DNA of 64,000 nucleotides from Pseudomonas putida (GTDB lineage Bacteria; Pseudomonadota; Gammaproteobacteria; Pseudomonadales; Pseudomonadaceae), in NCBI RefSeq assembly GCF_028682455.1, contig NZ_JANHLD010000001.1:2086001-2150000 (forward strand), given 5' to 3'. The position numbers were made by a program, and so were the translations under genes. Shown one piece after another: positions 50,632 to 59,851 of this stretch (position 1 is its first letter; each line of letters starts with the position of its first letter). The notes under the pieces are model-generated. The model had not been told where the DNA came from. It did no database searches and saw only the letters and a program-made list of their open reading frames with translations.

Positions 50632-51321
50632 ATGAGCATAGTACGCACAGCTTTACCTCTGGTTCTGCTTACCAGCGTGTTGACTGGTTGTGCAGGTTTG
50701 CAAAAAACCGACTGGCCGAAATGTGCGGCTGTCGGGGGTGTGGGCGGTGCAGCCTTGGGCGCTATAGAAAGCTCGAGCTGGGCTGGCTGGGGGGCCTTGC
50801 TGGGTGCGGGTATGGCAGCAGGCTACTGCTGGGCCCATGGCGATGGTGATGAAGATGGTGATGGTGTACCGGACAGTCGCGACAAGTGCCCGGGCACACC
50901 GCGTGGCGTACAGGTCGATGCCAATGGATGCCCGCCGGAGCCAGCCGTGGTTGAAGAGGTGGTAGTGGTCAAGGAAGAAGTGATCGTGATTCGTGATGTG
51001 CACTTCGAATTCGACTCGGCCAAGCTGACCGCAGCCGACAAGGAGCGCCTGAACACCATTGCCACTCGCCTCAAGAATGAAGCGGCAAGCGCCAGGCTGA
51101 GCGTGACCGGGCATACCGACAGTGTCGGCCGTGATGCCTATAACCAGAAACTGTCGGAACGTCGTGCCCAATCGGTTACCGACTACCTGGTGAGCAGCGG
51201 CGTACCGCGCGCCAGCTTCGTTTCGGTTCAGGGCGCCGGTGAAAGCCGTCCGGAAGCTGACAACGCGACAGCCGAAGGCCGGGCGATGAACCGGCGTGTG
51301 GAAATTCGCATCGAGCGCTGA
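50632..51321 (+). CDS. OmpA-family lipoprotein with a TSP3-like calcium repeat, copy 1
   Basis: 229 residues. Lipoprotein signal VLLTSVLTGC (Cys22), a glycine-zipper-like segment AALGAIESSSWAGWGALLGA, an Asp-rich DGDEDGDGVPDSRDKCPGTP repeat like calcium-binding thrombospondin type 3, and a C-terminal OmpA domain (VTGHTDSVGRDAYNQKLSERR, MNRRVEIRIER) that binds peptidoglycan. Outer-membrane anchoring is likely. It is paralogous and tandem to the next gene. Confidence 0.88.
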   Translation: MSIVRTALPLVLLTSVLTGCAGLQKTDWPKCAAVGGVGGAALGAIESSSWAGWGALLGAGMAAGYCWAHGDGDEDGDGVPDSRDKCPGTPRGVQVDANGCPPEPAVVEEVVVVKEEVIVIRDVHFEFDSAKLTAADKERLNTIATRLKNEAASARLSVTGHTDSVGRDAYNQKLSERRAQSVTDYLVSSGVPRASFVSVQGAGESRPEADNATAEGRAMNRRVEIRIER

Positions 51322-51359
51322 CGCGCAACCGGCCTGCGGCTTGAGAAGTGCTGCAGGTC

Positions 51360-51403
51360 GGTCTTTACTCCTGTGTGACCGGCAGAGGCCGGTGACACAG
51401 GAG
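51360..51403 (+). promoter_or_regulatory. leader hairpin masking the RBS of second OmpA lipoprotein gene
   Basis: The shared GGTCTTTACTCC (51360-51371) begins a hairpin: CTCCTGTGT-G-ACCGGC (51368-51383), AGAG loop, GCCGGT-G-ACACAGGAG (51388-51403), 15 pairs with one G-G mismatch. The 3' arm contains the Shine-Dalgarno GGAG, 8 bases before the ATG at 51412. Confidence 0.6.
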
Positions 51404-51411
51404 CAATTCCC

Positions 51412-52128
51412 ATGAGTGTTCTCTCCAAGGCTGCAGTATCAGTGCTGGTGGCGGCAAGCCTGCTTTCCGGTTGCGCCACTCACAGTGATGGCAGCGCACC
51501 ACTCAATCAAAGGACCTGGCCAATCTGCAGCCTGCTCGGCGGACTTGTCGGCGGCGGACTGGGAGCTATCGAAAGTTCTGCCTGGGCGGCCGGTGCCGGG
51601 GCTGCCGGCGCGATTGCCGGTGGGCTGATCTGCTATGCACAAGACGGCGACGAAGATGAAGACGGCGTATTCGATCGCCGTGATCGCTGCCCGGACACCC
51701 CGGCCAACACGCCTGTCAGCCATACCGGTTGCCCGCTGCCACAGTACCCTGCCACCGAAAAGGCCGAGCCTGCGCCTGTACCTGAAGTGATTACCCTCAA
51801 TGACCAGGGCTCGGTGATGTTCGCCTTCGACTCCGCCGAGCTGACCAGCAGCGCCCATACGCAATTGCAGGCGCTGACGAACAAGCTCAATGCCGCCAAC
51901 GTGGTCAGCGTCAAAGTGATCGGCCATACCGACAGCCAGGGCGCCGATGCCTACAACCAGACGCTTTCGGAGCGGCGTGCCAGCAGTGTTGCCGAGTATT
52001 TGATCAGCCAGGGGTTGTCTCCGGCGAAAGTCACCAGCCAGGGACGCGGCGAGAGCGAGCCGATTGCAGACAACGATACCGAGGAAGGACGGGCGCAGAA
52101 TCGTCGGGTGGAGCTGCACCTGAATTGA
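51412..52128 (+). CDS. OmpA-family lipoprotein with a TSP3-like repeat, copy 2
   Basis: 238 residues. Lipobox VAASLLSGC (Cys21), glycine-rich GGGLGAIESSAWAAGAGAAG segment, Asp-rich DGDEDEDGVFDRRDRCPDTP, and OmpA domain (VIGHTDSQGADAYNQTLSERR, NRRVELHLN). The same architecture as copy 1, from an old duplication with diverged N-terminus. 90 bp separate the two, and the leader motif is shared. Confidence 0.88.
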   Translation: MSVLSKAAVSVLVAASLLSGCATHSDGSAPLNQRTWPICSLLGGLVGGGLGAIESSAWAAGAGAAGAIAGGLICYAQDGDEDEDGVFDRRDRCPDTPANTPVSHTGCPLPQYPATEKAEPAPVPEVITLNDQGSVMFAFDSAELTSSAHTQLQALTNKLNAANVVSVKVIGHTDSQGADAYNQTLSERRASSVAEYLISQGLSPAKVTSQGRGESEPIADNDTEEGRAQNRRVELHLN

Positions 52129-52143
52129 TAGCAGGGGGCACGC

Positions 52144-52407
52144 ATGAAGGTTTTTCTGGGGTTGGGCAAGGCGCTGACGGTGGTGTTCTGGTGGGTAGTG
52201 CTGGTGAATCTGCTGATTCCCCAGGAGTTTCCCTTCAATAAACTGATCAACGCCGTCGGGATTGGATTGTTGGGGCTGCACCTGCTCGAAGTGCTGGCCT
52301 ACAACGGTCGCCTGCGGGACCGCAGCCATCGATGGTTCGACCGGCTGCAGATCCTGCTGGTGGGGATCTTTCATGTACTTTCGATCCCGCCTCCCCACCC
52401 ACGCTAG
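52144..52407 (+). CDS. DUF1145 family small membrane protein
   Basis: 87 residues with two hydrophobic helices; KALTVVFWWVVLVNLLIP and the PFNKLINAVGIGLLGLHLLE segment match DUF1145 (YhhL-like). Function unknown. It follows the OmpA gene by 15 bp and is probably cotranscribed. Confidence 0.8.
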   Translation: MKVFLGLGKALTVVFWWVVLVNLLIPQEFPFNKLINAVGIGLLGLHLLEVLAYNGRLRDRSHRWFDRLQILLVGIFHVLSIPPPHPR

Positions 52408-52422
52408 CCCGCTCCTACACGA

Positions 52423-52887
52423 TCAGATGGGCAGGCGGGCGGTGGCGATCACGACCACGGCGATCCCCAGCAGCAGGTTGAAGCCCACCACCCGGCGGAT
52501 TTTGCCAAGTACCGTCGCACCGGTCGGCCAGTCTTCTGCCTTGACCGCTTTACGCAGTTCCGGCAGCAGCAATGATTGGATACGAATGAACAGCGCGATC
52601 ATCGCGATCGCGCCGCCCATCATCACCTGGACATAGCGTGGCGCCCCGTCGAAGCCGGCGAAACGCATGTGCAGCATGCCCACGCCGCTGATCACCAGCA
52701 CCGCGATCGCCACCCAGACCCACACGAAAAAACGCTGAAATACTTCAACCCACAAGCGCAGGCGAGCGGGGCCTTCAAGGGCGGAAACCGCCGCGGGCCG
52801 CAGGATCAGCCAGGCGAAGAACATTCCGCCGACCCACACCAGGGCGGCCAGGACATGCAGGCTATAAGGAAGGGCAAAGGCGGCCAT
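52423..52887 (-). CDS. CopD-family membrane protein
   Basis: 154 residues, four hydrophobic helices. LHVLAALVWVGGMFFAWLILRPAA is the CopD signature; the family includes copper-resistance and putative heme-binding proteins. The start MAAFALPYSLH (52887) is preferred, since GGAG lies 6 bases before it; an ATG four codons earlier is an alternative. It is convergent with the preceding genes and divergent from dinG. Confidence 0.8.
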   Translation of the reverse strand: MAAFALPYSLHVLAALVWVGGMFFAWLILRPAAVSALEGPARLRLWVEVFQRFFVWVWVAIAVLVISGVGMLHMRFAGFDGAPRYVQVMMGGAIAMIALFIRIQSLLLPELRKAVKAEDWPTGATVLGKIRRVVGFNLLLGIAVVVIATARLPI

Positions 52888-52984
52888 CGGGATCTCCATT
52901 CGGCGCAAGGGGCAATAGCGGGGTATGATAGCGACCCAATCGAAACACTGAAAATTTATCCAGCCCTCCGGGCGCCCCGACACC

Positions 52985-55129
52985 ATGATCAGCACCGAAC
53001 TCAAAACCACGATTCAGGGCGCCTATTCGCGTTTTCTCGAAGCCAAGAGCCTCAAGCCACGCTATGGCCAGCGGCTGATGATCGCCGAGGTTGCCAAGGT
53101 ACTTGGCGATATCGACTGCGATGACGAAGGTCGCCGTGTCGGTGATCCCGCCGTCGTGGCGGTCGAGGCCGGCACCGGTACCGGCAAGACGGTCGCCTAC
53201 AGCCTGGCCTCGATCCCGGCTGCCAAGGCGGCCGGCAAGCGCCTGGTGATTGCCACGGCGACGGTTGCCTTGCAGGAGCAGATCGTCTTCAAGGACCTGC
53301 CCGACCTGATGCGCAACAGCGGCCTGAACTTCAGTTTCGCCCTGGCCAAGGGGCGTGGGCGCTACTTGTGCCTGTCCAAGCTCGACCTGTTGCTGCAGGA
53401 GGGCCATGCGCAATCTGCCACTGCTCAGTTGTTCGAGGAAGAAGGCTTCAGGATCGAAGTCGACGAGGCCAGCCAGAAACTGTTCACCAGCATGATCGAG
53501 AAGCTCGCCGGCAACCGTTGGGACGGCGACCGCGACAGCTGGCCCCAGGCCCTGGAAGACCAGGACTGGGCACGACTGACCACCGATCATAGCCAGTGCA
53601 CCGGCCGCCACTGCCCGAACTTCGGCCAGTGCACGTTCTACAAGGCCCGTGAAGGCATGGGCAAGGTCGATGTCATCGTCACCAACCACGATATGGTCCT
53701 GGCCGACCTGGCCCTGGGCGGTGGTGCAGTGTTGCCTGACCCGCGCGACACCATCTATGTGTTCGACGAAGGTCATCACCTGCCAGACAAGGCCATCGGC
53801 CATTTCGCTCACTACACCCGCCTGCGCTCCACCGCCGACTGGCTGGAGCAGACCGCCAAGAACTTGACCAAGCTGTTGGCCCAGCACCCCTTGCCGGGCG
53901 ATCTGGGCAAGCTGATCGAGCAGGTGCCGGAACTGGCCCGGGAGATCAAGGCCCAGCAGCAGTTCATGTTCAGTGCGTGCGAGCAGGTCGCTGATTTTCG
54001 CCCCGGCGAAGACATGGAAGGCCGCGAGCGTCCGCGTCATCGCTTCGAAGCCGGCGTGGTGCCCGAGCATATGCGCGAGATGGGCATCGAGTTGAAGAAG
54101 GGCTTTTCACGCCTGACCGATCTGTTCACGCGCCTGACCGAGCTGCTCAAGGAGGGGATGGACGCGGAGGTGAACATTGGTATCGCCAGCCACCAGGCCG
54201 AAGAATGGTATCCGCTGTTCGGCAGCCTGCTGATGCGCGCCCAGGGCAACTGGGAACTGTGGACCGCCTTCACCGCCGAAGATCCGGAAGACAGCCCGCC
54301 CATGGCGCGCTGGCTGACTTTGGCCGAGAGCGGGGCACTGTTCGATATCGAGGTCAATGCCAGCCCGATCCTGGCGGCCGAGATGTTGCGGCGTAACCTC
54401 TGGAACGTCGCCCATGGCGCGTTGGTGACCTCGGCAACCCTGACCGCGCTGGGCAAGTTCGACCGCTTCCGCATGCGCGCCGGCCTGCCCAAAGACGCCG
54501 TGACCAGTGTGGTGCCCAGCCCGTTCCACCACGTCGATGCCGGTGTATTGCGGGTGCCGGACCTGCGCGCCGATCCCCGCGATGCCGCCGCACATACCGC
54601 CGCGATCATTCGTGACTTGCCGGAGCTGGTCGAGGGATCGCGCGGTTCGCTGGTGCTGTTCTCCTCGCGCAAGCAAATGCAGGATGTGTTCGACGGGCTG
54701 GACCGGGACTGGCGCAAGCAGGTGTTCATCCAGGGCAACCTGTCCAAGCAGGAAACCTTGAACAAGCACAAGGCGCGGGTCGATGGCGGTGACTCCAGCG
54801 TGTTGTTCGGCCTGGCCAGCTTTGCCGAGGGTGTCGACCTGCCTGGCGCCTATTGCGAGCATGTGGTGATTGCCAAGATTCCATTCGCCGTGCCCGATGA
54901 TCCGGTCGAGGCTGCCCTGGCCGAGTGGATCGAAGCCCGCGGTGGCAACCCGTTCATGGAGATCGCCGTGCCGGACGCCTCGTTGCGGCTGATCCAGGCC
55001 TGCGGTCGCCTGCTGCGTACCGAAGAGGATCGCGGCACCATCACCCTGCTGGATCGACGCGTCGTCACCCAGCGCTATGGCAAAGCTATTCTCAATGCGT
55101 TGCCGCCGTTCCGACGAGAAATTTCCTGA
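52985..55129 (+). CDS. dinG: DinG, ATP-dependent DNA helicase (XPD-like)
   Basis: Superfamily 2 iron-sulfur helicase, 714 residues. Walker A VEAGTGTGKTVAYSL, DEGH box VFDEGHHLPD, and the [4Fe-4S] cysteines RYLCLSKL, CTGRHCPNFGQC are present. VI motif QACGRLLRTEEDRG closes the second RecA domain. Unwinds D- and R-loops. The ATG at 52985 is the family start. Confidence 0.95.
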   Translation: MISTELKTTIQGAYSRFLEAKSLKPRYGQRLMIAEVAKVLGDIDCDDEGRRVGDPAVVAVEAGTGTGKTVAYSLASIPAAKAAGKRLVIATATVALQEQIVFKDLPDLMRNSGLNFSFALAKGRGRYLCLSKLDLLLQEGHAQSATAQLFEEEGFRIEVDEASQKLFTSMIEKLAGNRWDGDRDSWPQALEDQDWARLTTDHSQCTGRHCPNFGQCTFYKAREGMGKVDVIVTNHDMVLADLALGGGAVLPDPRDTIYVFDEGHHLPDKAIGHFAHYTRLRSTADWLEQTAKNLTKLLAQHPLPGDLGKLIEQVPELAREIKAQQQFMFSACEQVADFRPGEDMEGRERPRHRFEAGVVPEHMREMGIELKKGFSRLTDLFTRLTELLKEGMDAEVNIGIASHQAEEWYPLFGSLLMRAQGNWELWTAFTAEDPEDSPPMARWLTLAESGALFDIEVNASPILAAEMLRRNLWNVAHGALVTSATLTALGKFDRFRMRAGLPKDAVTSVVPSPFHHVDAGVLRVPDLRADPRDAAAHTAAIIRDLPELVEGSRGSLVLFSSRKQMQDVFDGLDRDWRKQVFIQGNLSKQETLNKHKARVDGGDSSVLFGLASFAEGVDLPGAYCEHVVIAKIPFAVPDDPVEAALAEWIEARGGNPFMEIAVPDASLRLIQACGRLLRTEEDRGTITLLDRRVVTQRYGKAILNALPPFRREIS

Positions 55130-55211
55130 CGCCCCGCAGAGTAATGCTCCGGGGCGTTGTCTATGTCTCAGTTCAAGGCCCGCAAGGGCCCTCAAGGAGA
55201 GCACCTGCCCT

Positions 55212-57467
55212 ATGATTCGCCGTACCTTGCCTGCTGTCTTCGCGCTGTTGCTCAGTAGTCCTTTGCTGGCCGGGCAACAGACGCTGTTCAGCTTCGTGCG
55301 CCCGGCCGCTGTGGTCAACGTGGTGACCGAAGATGCCAGTTTGCCGCAGTACAACGCAGAGCAGACGGCCGAGGGTGAGGTATTGCGCCGCGTGGTGTTC
55401 AACCCGGTTCAGCGCCCGAGCTTGAAATTGAGCCCGCAATCGGGGGTGTGGGACTGGTCTAGCGCTACCGCCCTGACGTTGCGCCTGCAAAGCGGCATGG
55501 ACTGGCCGCTGACGGTGGATGTCACGGTGCTGAGCAGCGACGGCAAGACCCTCACCAGCACCATCGATCTGCCGGCAGGCCCGGCGCAGACGGTGCTGGT
55601 GCCGCTCAAGGCAACCTCGCCACTGAGCCAGGGCATGCGTGCCGGGCCGCCAATGCCATGGGTGCATGAGGGCCAGCGTTGGTTGCTGTCTAGTAGTGCC
55701 GGTGAGCTGGATCTCAAGCAAGTGGTGTCGGTGACCTTGTCGATGAACAAGCCCGATGTCGCCCAGAGCCTGATGATCGAGCGCGTGGGTACCCAGGACG
55801 ACGATCAACTGCAAAAGGCTGTCTATACAGGCTTGATCGATGGTTACGGCCAATCCACCCGGGCGCGCTGGCCGGAAAAGATCGTCAGCGACGACCAACT
55901 CAAGTCCGCGGCGGCACGCGAGCAGCAGCAACTCAAGGGCTGGTTGGCCGAGCGCAGTCAGTTGCCACACGACAAATACGGTGGCGTGACCACAGGCGTG
56001 CGTTTCGAGGGCAAGGGTTTCTTCCGCACCGAAAAGCACGAAGGGCGCTGGTACCTGGTGACCCCTGAAGGCCATCCGTTCTATTCGCTGGGCGTCAATG
56101 CCGTCGCACCCGACGGCGGGCAGACCTACGTGGCCGGACGCGAGTCGATGTTCACCGCGCTGCCGCAGGCGGGCGAGCCCCTGGCGCAGTTCTATGGCGA
56201 AGGCAACAACAACGATGGCAACGGATCGTCCAGCGGGCGCGGTTTCAACCAGGGGCGCTGGTTCGACTTCTATGCCGCCAACCTGGAACGCACCCATGGC
56301 AAGGCTTGCACCCCGATCGCTGCAACCGACACCGCGCCCGCGCAGGAGTGCCCGGCGCCGGTGCTGGACAAACAGCGCTGGCAGGGGCATACCCTCGATC
56401 GCCTGCAGGCCTGGGGGTTCAACACCCTGGGCAACTGGAGCGATACGGGGCTGGGGCAGGCGGATCGCGTGGCCTACACCTTGCCGCTGTCGATCGTTGG
56501 TGACTACACCAGCATCAGCACGGGCATGGACTGGTGGGGCCGTATGCCCGACCCGTTCGACCCGCGTTTTGCCATGGCCACCGAACGTGCGGTCGCCATC
56601 GCCGCGCGTGACCACCGCGACGACCCGTGGCTGATCGGCTATTTTGCCGACAACGAACTGGCCTGGGCCGCGCCGGGCGATGACCCCAAGGCGCTGTATG
56701 CCCTGGCCTACGGCACGCTGCGCCTGACCACCGATGTGCCGGCCAAGCGTGCCTTCCTCAAGCAGTTGCGCGACAAATATCGGAACCAGGAGGGGCTATC
56801 CAAGGCCTGGGGTATCGACCTGCCGGCCTGGGAACTGATGGAAGACCCGGGCTTCGAGCCGCCCTTGCCGAGCCCGGAGTATCCGGAGATCGAGGCCGAT
56901 TTCAAATACTTCCAGAAGGTATTTGCCGAAACCTACTTCAAGACCATTTCCGACTCATTGAAGTGGCATGCGCCCAATCACTTGCTGCTGGGCGGCCGCT
57001 ACGCCGTCAGCACGCCGGAGGCGGTGGCCGCCTGTGCCGAATTCTGCGATGTATTGAGCTTCAACTTCTATACGCCCAAGCCTCAGGACGGCTACGAGTT
57101 CAGCCAGCTCAATGCGCTGGACAAGCCGGTGCTGGTCTCCGAGTTCCAGTTCGGCTCGCGGGATCGCGGCCCGTTCTGGCCAGGGCCGATGGAAGTGGCC
57201 AAGGAAGAGGCGCGCGGGCCTGCCTATGCCGCGTTCGTCAAGGCTGCGCTGGCCGAGCCAACGATTGTAGGGGTGCACTGGTTCCAGTACCTGGACCAAC
57301 CGGCCAGCGGCCGCTTGCTGGACGGAGAGAACGGGCACTTCGGCCTGGTGGGCATTACCGATGTGCCGTTCCAGGGCTTTGTCGAGAGCGTGCGTAAAAG
57401 CAACCTGCAGGCGCAGGAGCAGATCGGCAAGCCCCTGGCGCCCGAAAAGGCGGCTGAAGCCCCGTAA
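55212..57467 (+). CDS. secreted GH50-like glycoside hydrolase (agarase family)
   Basis: 751 residues with a signal peptide (MIRRTLPAVFALLLSSPLLA). An N-terminal carbohydrate-module-like beta region precedes a TIM barrel with candidate acid/base in YFADNELAWAAPG and nucleophile in VLVSEFQFGSRDRG, arranged as in GH42/GH50 beta-agarases. The start is chosen for the signal peptide. The substrate may be another galactan or an exopolysaccharide; agar use is not implied by context. Single gene after dinG. Confidence 0.75.
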   Translation: MIRRTLPAVFALLLSSPLLAGQQTLFSFVRPAAVVNVVTEDASLPQYNAEQTAEGEVLRRVVFNPVQRPSLKLSPQSGVWDWSSATALTLRLQSGMDWPLTVDVTVLSSDGKTLTSTIDLPAGPAQTVLVPLKATSPLSQGMRAGPPMPWVHEGQRWLLSSSAGELDLKQVVSVTLSMNKPDVAQSLMIERVGTQDDDQLQKAVYTGLIDGYGQSTRARWPEKIVSDDQLKSAAAREQQQLKGWLAERSQLPHDKYGGVTTGVRFEGKGFFRTEKHEGRWYLVTPEGHPFYSLGVNAVAPDGGQTYVAGRESMFTALPQAGEPLAQFYGEGNNNDGNGSSSGRGFNQGRWFDFYAANLERTHGKACTPIAATDTAPAQECPAPVLDKQRWQGHTLDRLQAWGFNTLGNWSDTGLGQADRVAYTLPLSIVGDYTSISTGMDWWGRMPDPFDPRFAMATERAVAIAARDHRDDPWLIGYFADNELAWAAPGDDPKALYALAYGTLRLTTDVPAKRAFLKQLRDKYRNQEGLSKAWGIDLPAWELMEDPGFEPPLPSPEYPEIEADFKYFQKVFAETYFKTISDSLKWHAPNHLLLGGRYAVSTPEAVAACAEFCDVLSFNFYTPKPQDGYEFSQLNALDKPVLVSEFQFGSRDRGPFWPGPMEVAKEEARGPAYAAFVKAALAEPTIVGVHWFQYLDQPASGRLLDGENGHFGLVGITDVPFQGFVESVRKSNLQAQEQIGKPLAPEKAAEAP

Positions 57468-57616
57468 CACCTGCCTGTCGGCCCGACGTATGTGAGTACG
57501 TCGGGCCGAACCGCTACCGGGCCGGGCAACTGCCTGACCACTGTCTGTTCCCAAATCCGCCACAGGCTGAAACAATGCACGCCATTTTGGGTTTTGGTGT
57601 ATTCGGGAGCGGCTGG

Positions 57617-58762
57617 GTGCAGATTCAGGGTCATTACGAGCTTAAGTTCGAAGCGGTGCGCGAAGCCTTCGCGGCCTTGTTCGACGATCCCCAGGAGCGG
57701 GGTGCGGCGCTGTGCATCCAGGTCGGTGGCGAAACGGTCGTTGATCTATGGTCGGGCACCGCCGACAAGGACGGTGCCGAGGCCTGGCACAGCGACACCA
57801 TTGCCAATCTGTTTTCCTGCACCAAGGCCTTTGCGGCGGTCACCGCCCTGCAACTGGTAGGCGAGGGCAAGCTGTCGCTGGATGCACCGGTCGCGCGTTA
57901 CTGGCCTGAGTTCGCCCAGGCCGGCAAGCAGGCCATCACTTTGCGGCAGCTGCTTTGCCACCAAGCCGGATTGCCGGCCATTCGTCAGTTGCTCAGCGCC
58001 GAGTCCTTCTATGAGTGGCAGACCATGGTCGACACCCTGGCCGCCGAGACCCCCTGGTGGACCCCGGGGACTGCCCATGGTTATGCGGCAATCACCTATG
58101 GCTGGCTGATCGGCGAGTTGATTCGCCGCGCCGATGGGCGCGAGCCGGGTGAATCCATTGTGGCTCGCACCGCACGCCCGTTGGGCCTGGATTTCCACAT
58201 TGGCCTGGCCGACGACCAGTTCCACCGCGTGGCGCATATCGCCCGGGGCAAGGGCAACATGGGTGACGAAGCAGCCCAGCGTCTGTTGCAGGTTACCCTG
58301 CGCGAGCCCGAGGCGTTGTCGACCCGAGCCTTTACCAACCCGCCAGGGATGCTCACCAGCACCAACAAGCCGCAGTGGCGGCGGATGCAACAGCCAGCGG
58401 CCAATGGTCATGGCAATGCCCGCAGCCTGGCCGGGTTCTACGCAGGGTTGCTCGATGGCAGCCTGCTGGAATCCGAGCTGCTCGACGAGCTGACCCGCGA
58501 ACACAGCCTGGGCGAGGACAAGACACTGCTGACCCGTACCCGTTTCGGCCTGGGCTGCATGCTCGATCAACCGACGGTGGCCAATGCCACCTTCGGCCTG
58601 GGCAGCAAGGCCTTTGGGCATCCGGGCGCGGGTGGATCGGTCGGGTTTGCCGACCCTGAACACGATGTGGCGTTCGGTTTTGTGACCAATACCCTGGGCC
58701 CTTATGTGCTGATGGACCCGCGGGCACAGAAGCTGGTACGGGTACTGGGCAGTTGCCTTTGA
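57617..58762 (+). CDS. EstB-type serine hydrolase (class C beta-lactamase fold)
   Basis: 381 residues. The S-X-X-K motif is SCTK in NLFSCTKAFAAV, the Tyr motif lies in HGYAAITYGWL and the later HPGAGGSVGF fits the KTG region. This is family VIII carboxylesterase, more likely an esterase than a beta-lactamase. The GTG at 57617 has GGGAGCGGCTGG before it; an ATG at 57575 would add 14 residues. No signal peptide is seen. Confidence 0.8.
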   Translation: MQIQGHYELKFEAVREAFAALFDDPQERGAALCIQVGGETVVDLWSGTADKDGAEAWHSDTIANLFSCTKAFAAVTALQLVGEGKLSLDAPVARYWPEFAQAGKQAITLRQLLCHQAGLPAIRQLLSAESFYEWQTMVDTLAAETPWWTPGTAHGYAAITYGWLIGELIRRADGREPGESIVARTARPLGLDFHIGLADDQFHRVAHIARGKGNMGDEAAQRLLQVTLREPEALSTRAFTNPPGMLTSTNKPQWRRMQQPAANGHGNARSLAGFYAGLLDGSLLESELLDELTREHSLGEDKTLLTRTRFGLGCMLDQPTVANATFGLGSKAFGHPGAGGSVGFADPEHDVAFGFVTNTLGPYVLMDPRAQKLVRVLGSCL

Positions 58763-58861
58763 TCGGTTAACCCCGGTGTTACCTGAACCCTTTGTCTATT
58801 CTGGATTCCAATGCTCAGCACTTTTGAGCAGAATTTCTTTCATTTTCATGGTGTATCGCTG

Positions 58862-59833
58862 ATGTCTTCACATAAAACCTTAGCTCTCGCCCTGTGCTTG
58901 GCCATGACCGGTTGCGCGCAGCACTCTCAGAATGGCGCGGCAGATGGCGGGCTCAACTGGTGGCCCTTCGGCTCGGACAAGGTCGCCGACAAGGAAGTGA
59001 AGGAAGTCGTAGTCGAAAAGGTGGCCAAGGCCGATGCCAAGTCGGAAAGCAGCAGCCGCTGGTGGTGGCCATTCGGTGACAGCGACAAGGCCAAAGCCGC
59101 TGCCATTCCGAAGATCGACCACAAAGCTACTCAGGCCTGGCTGGACAACTATGAGCCGCGCCTGCGTGAAGCCATCAAGGACAGCAAGTTCGAGGTAGAG
59201 CGTCGTGAAGACGTGCTGGTGGTCACCGTGCCGGTGGATTCCTCCTACAACCCTGACCGTCCAGCCATGCTCCTGCCTGTTTCGCTGGGACCGATTACCC
59301 GGGTGGCCAAGGCCATCGAAACCGACAAGCAGACTGCCGTTCTGGTATTGGGTCATGCCGACACCAGCGGTGCTGCCGCCCTCAACCAGAAGCTCAGCCA
59401 GGAACGTGCGCAGTCGATCGCCGCGATCTTCCGCCTCAGCGGCCTGGAACGTGATCGTCTGAACCTGCGGGGCATGGGCTCGGAAATGCCTCGTGCGGCC
59501 AACGACAGTGTTGAAGGTCGCGCCTTGAACCGCCGAGTAGAGATGGTACTGACCCCGCAAAACACCATGATCGCCTTGCTCGCCAAGTACAAGCAGCCAA
59601 CCCCGAGCCCGGCCGCGATGGTTGCCGTGCAAGATGCCAAGGCACCGGTCAAGGCGGCTGTGAAGCCTGCCGCCAAGGCACCGGCCAAAGCTGCCAGCAC
59701 CGCCAAGAAAGCTGCTCCGGCCAAGAGCACTGCAGCCAAGAAGAAAGCCACTGCCGCCAAGCCCGCAGCCAAAAAGCCTGCGCCGGCAGCGAAAAAAGTG
59801 GCCGCCAACACCAGCCCTGCGAAGACCAACTGA
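58862..59833 (+). CDS. OmpA-domain lipoprotein with histone H1-like Lys/Ala tail
   Basis: 323 residues. Lipobox LAMTGC (Cys17), two WWPFG(S/D)-type repeats near the N-terminus, an OmpA domain (VLGHADTSGAAALNQKLSQ, LNRRVEMVLTPQN) in the middle, then a tail of about 85 residues of Ala/Lys/Pro (for example AAKKKATAAKPAAKKPAPAA) like histone H1 and AlgP. In an envelope lipoprotein the tail would be periplasmic and could bind peptidoglycan or LPS. The upstream in-frame start at 58811 is less likely. Confidence 0.82.
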   Translation: MSSHKTLALALCLAMTGCAQHSQNGAADGGLNWWPFGSDKVADKEVKEVVVEKVAKADAKSESSSRWWWPFGDSDKAKAAAIPKIDHKATQAWLDNYEPRLREAIKDSKFEVERREDVLVVTVPVDSSYNPDRPAMLLPVSLGPITRVAKAIETDKQTAVLVLGHADTSGAAALNQKLSQERAQSIAAIFRLSGLERDRLNLRGMGSEMPRAANDSVEGRALNRRVEMVLTPQNTMIALLAKYKQPTPSPAAMVAVQDAKAPVKAAVKPAAKAPAKAASTAKKAAPAKSTAAKKKATAAKPAAKKPAPAAKKVAANTSPAKTN

Positions 59834-59851
59834 TCGTCAAGGAACGCAGCA

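Noticed and set aside
52390..52425. possible REP fragment near TAGCCCGCTCCTACACGATC
   Set aside because: Only half a core is present and there is no inverted partner.
57575..57616. ATG start for the EstB-like gene
   Set aside because: The extra residues are not typical, and the GTG at 57617 has a better Shine-Dalgarno; kept as an alternative only.
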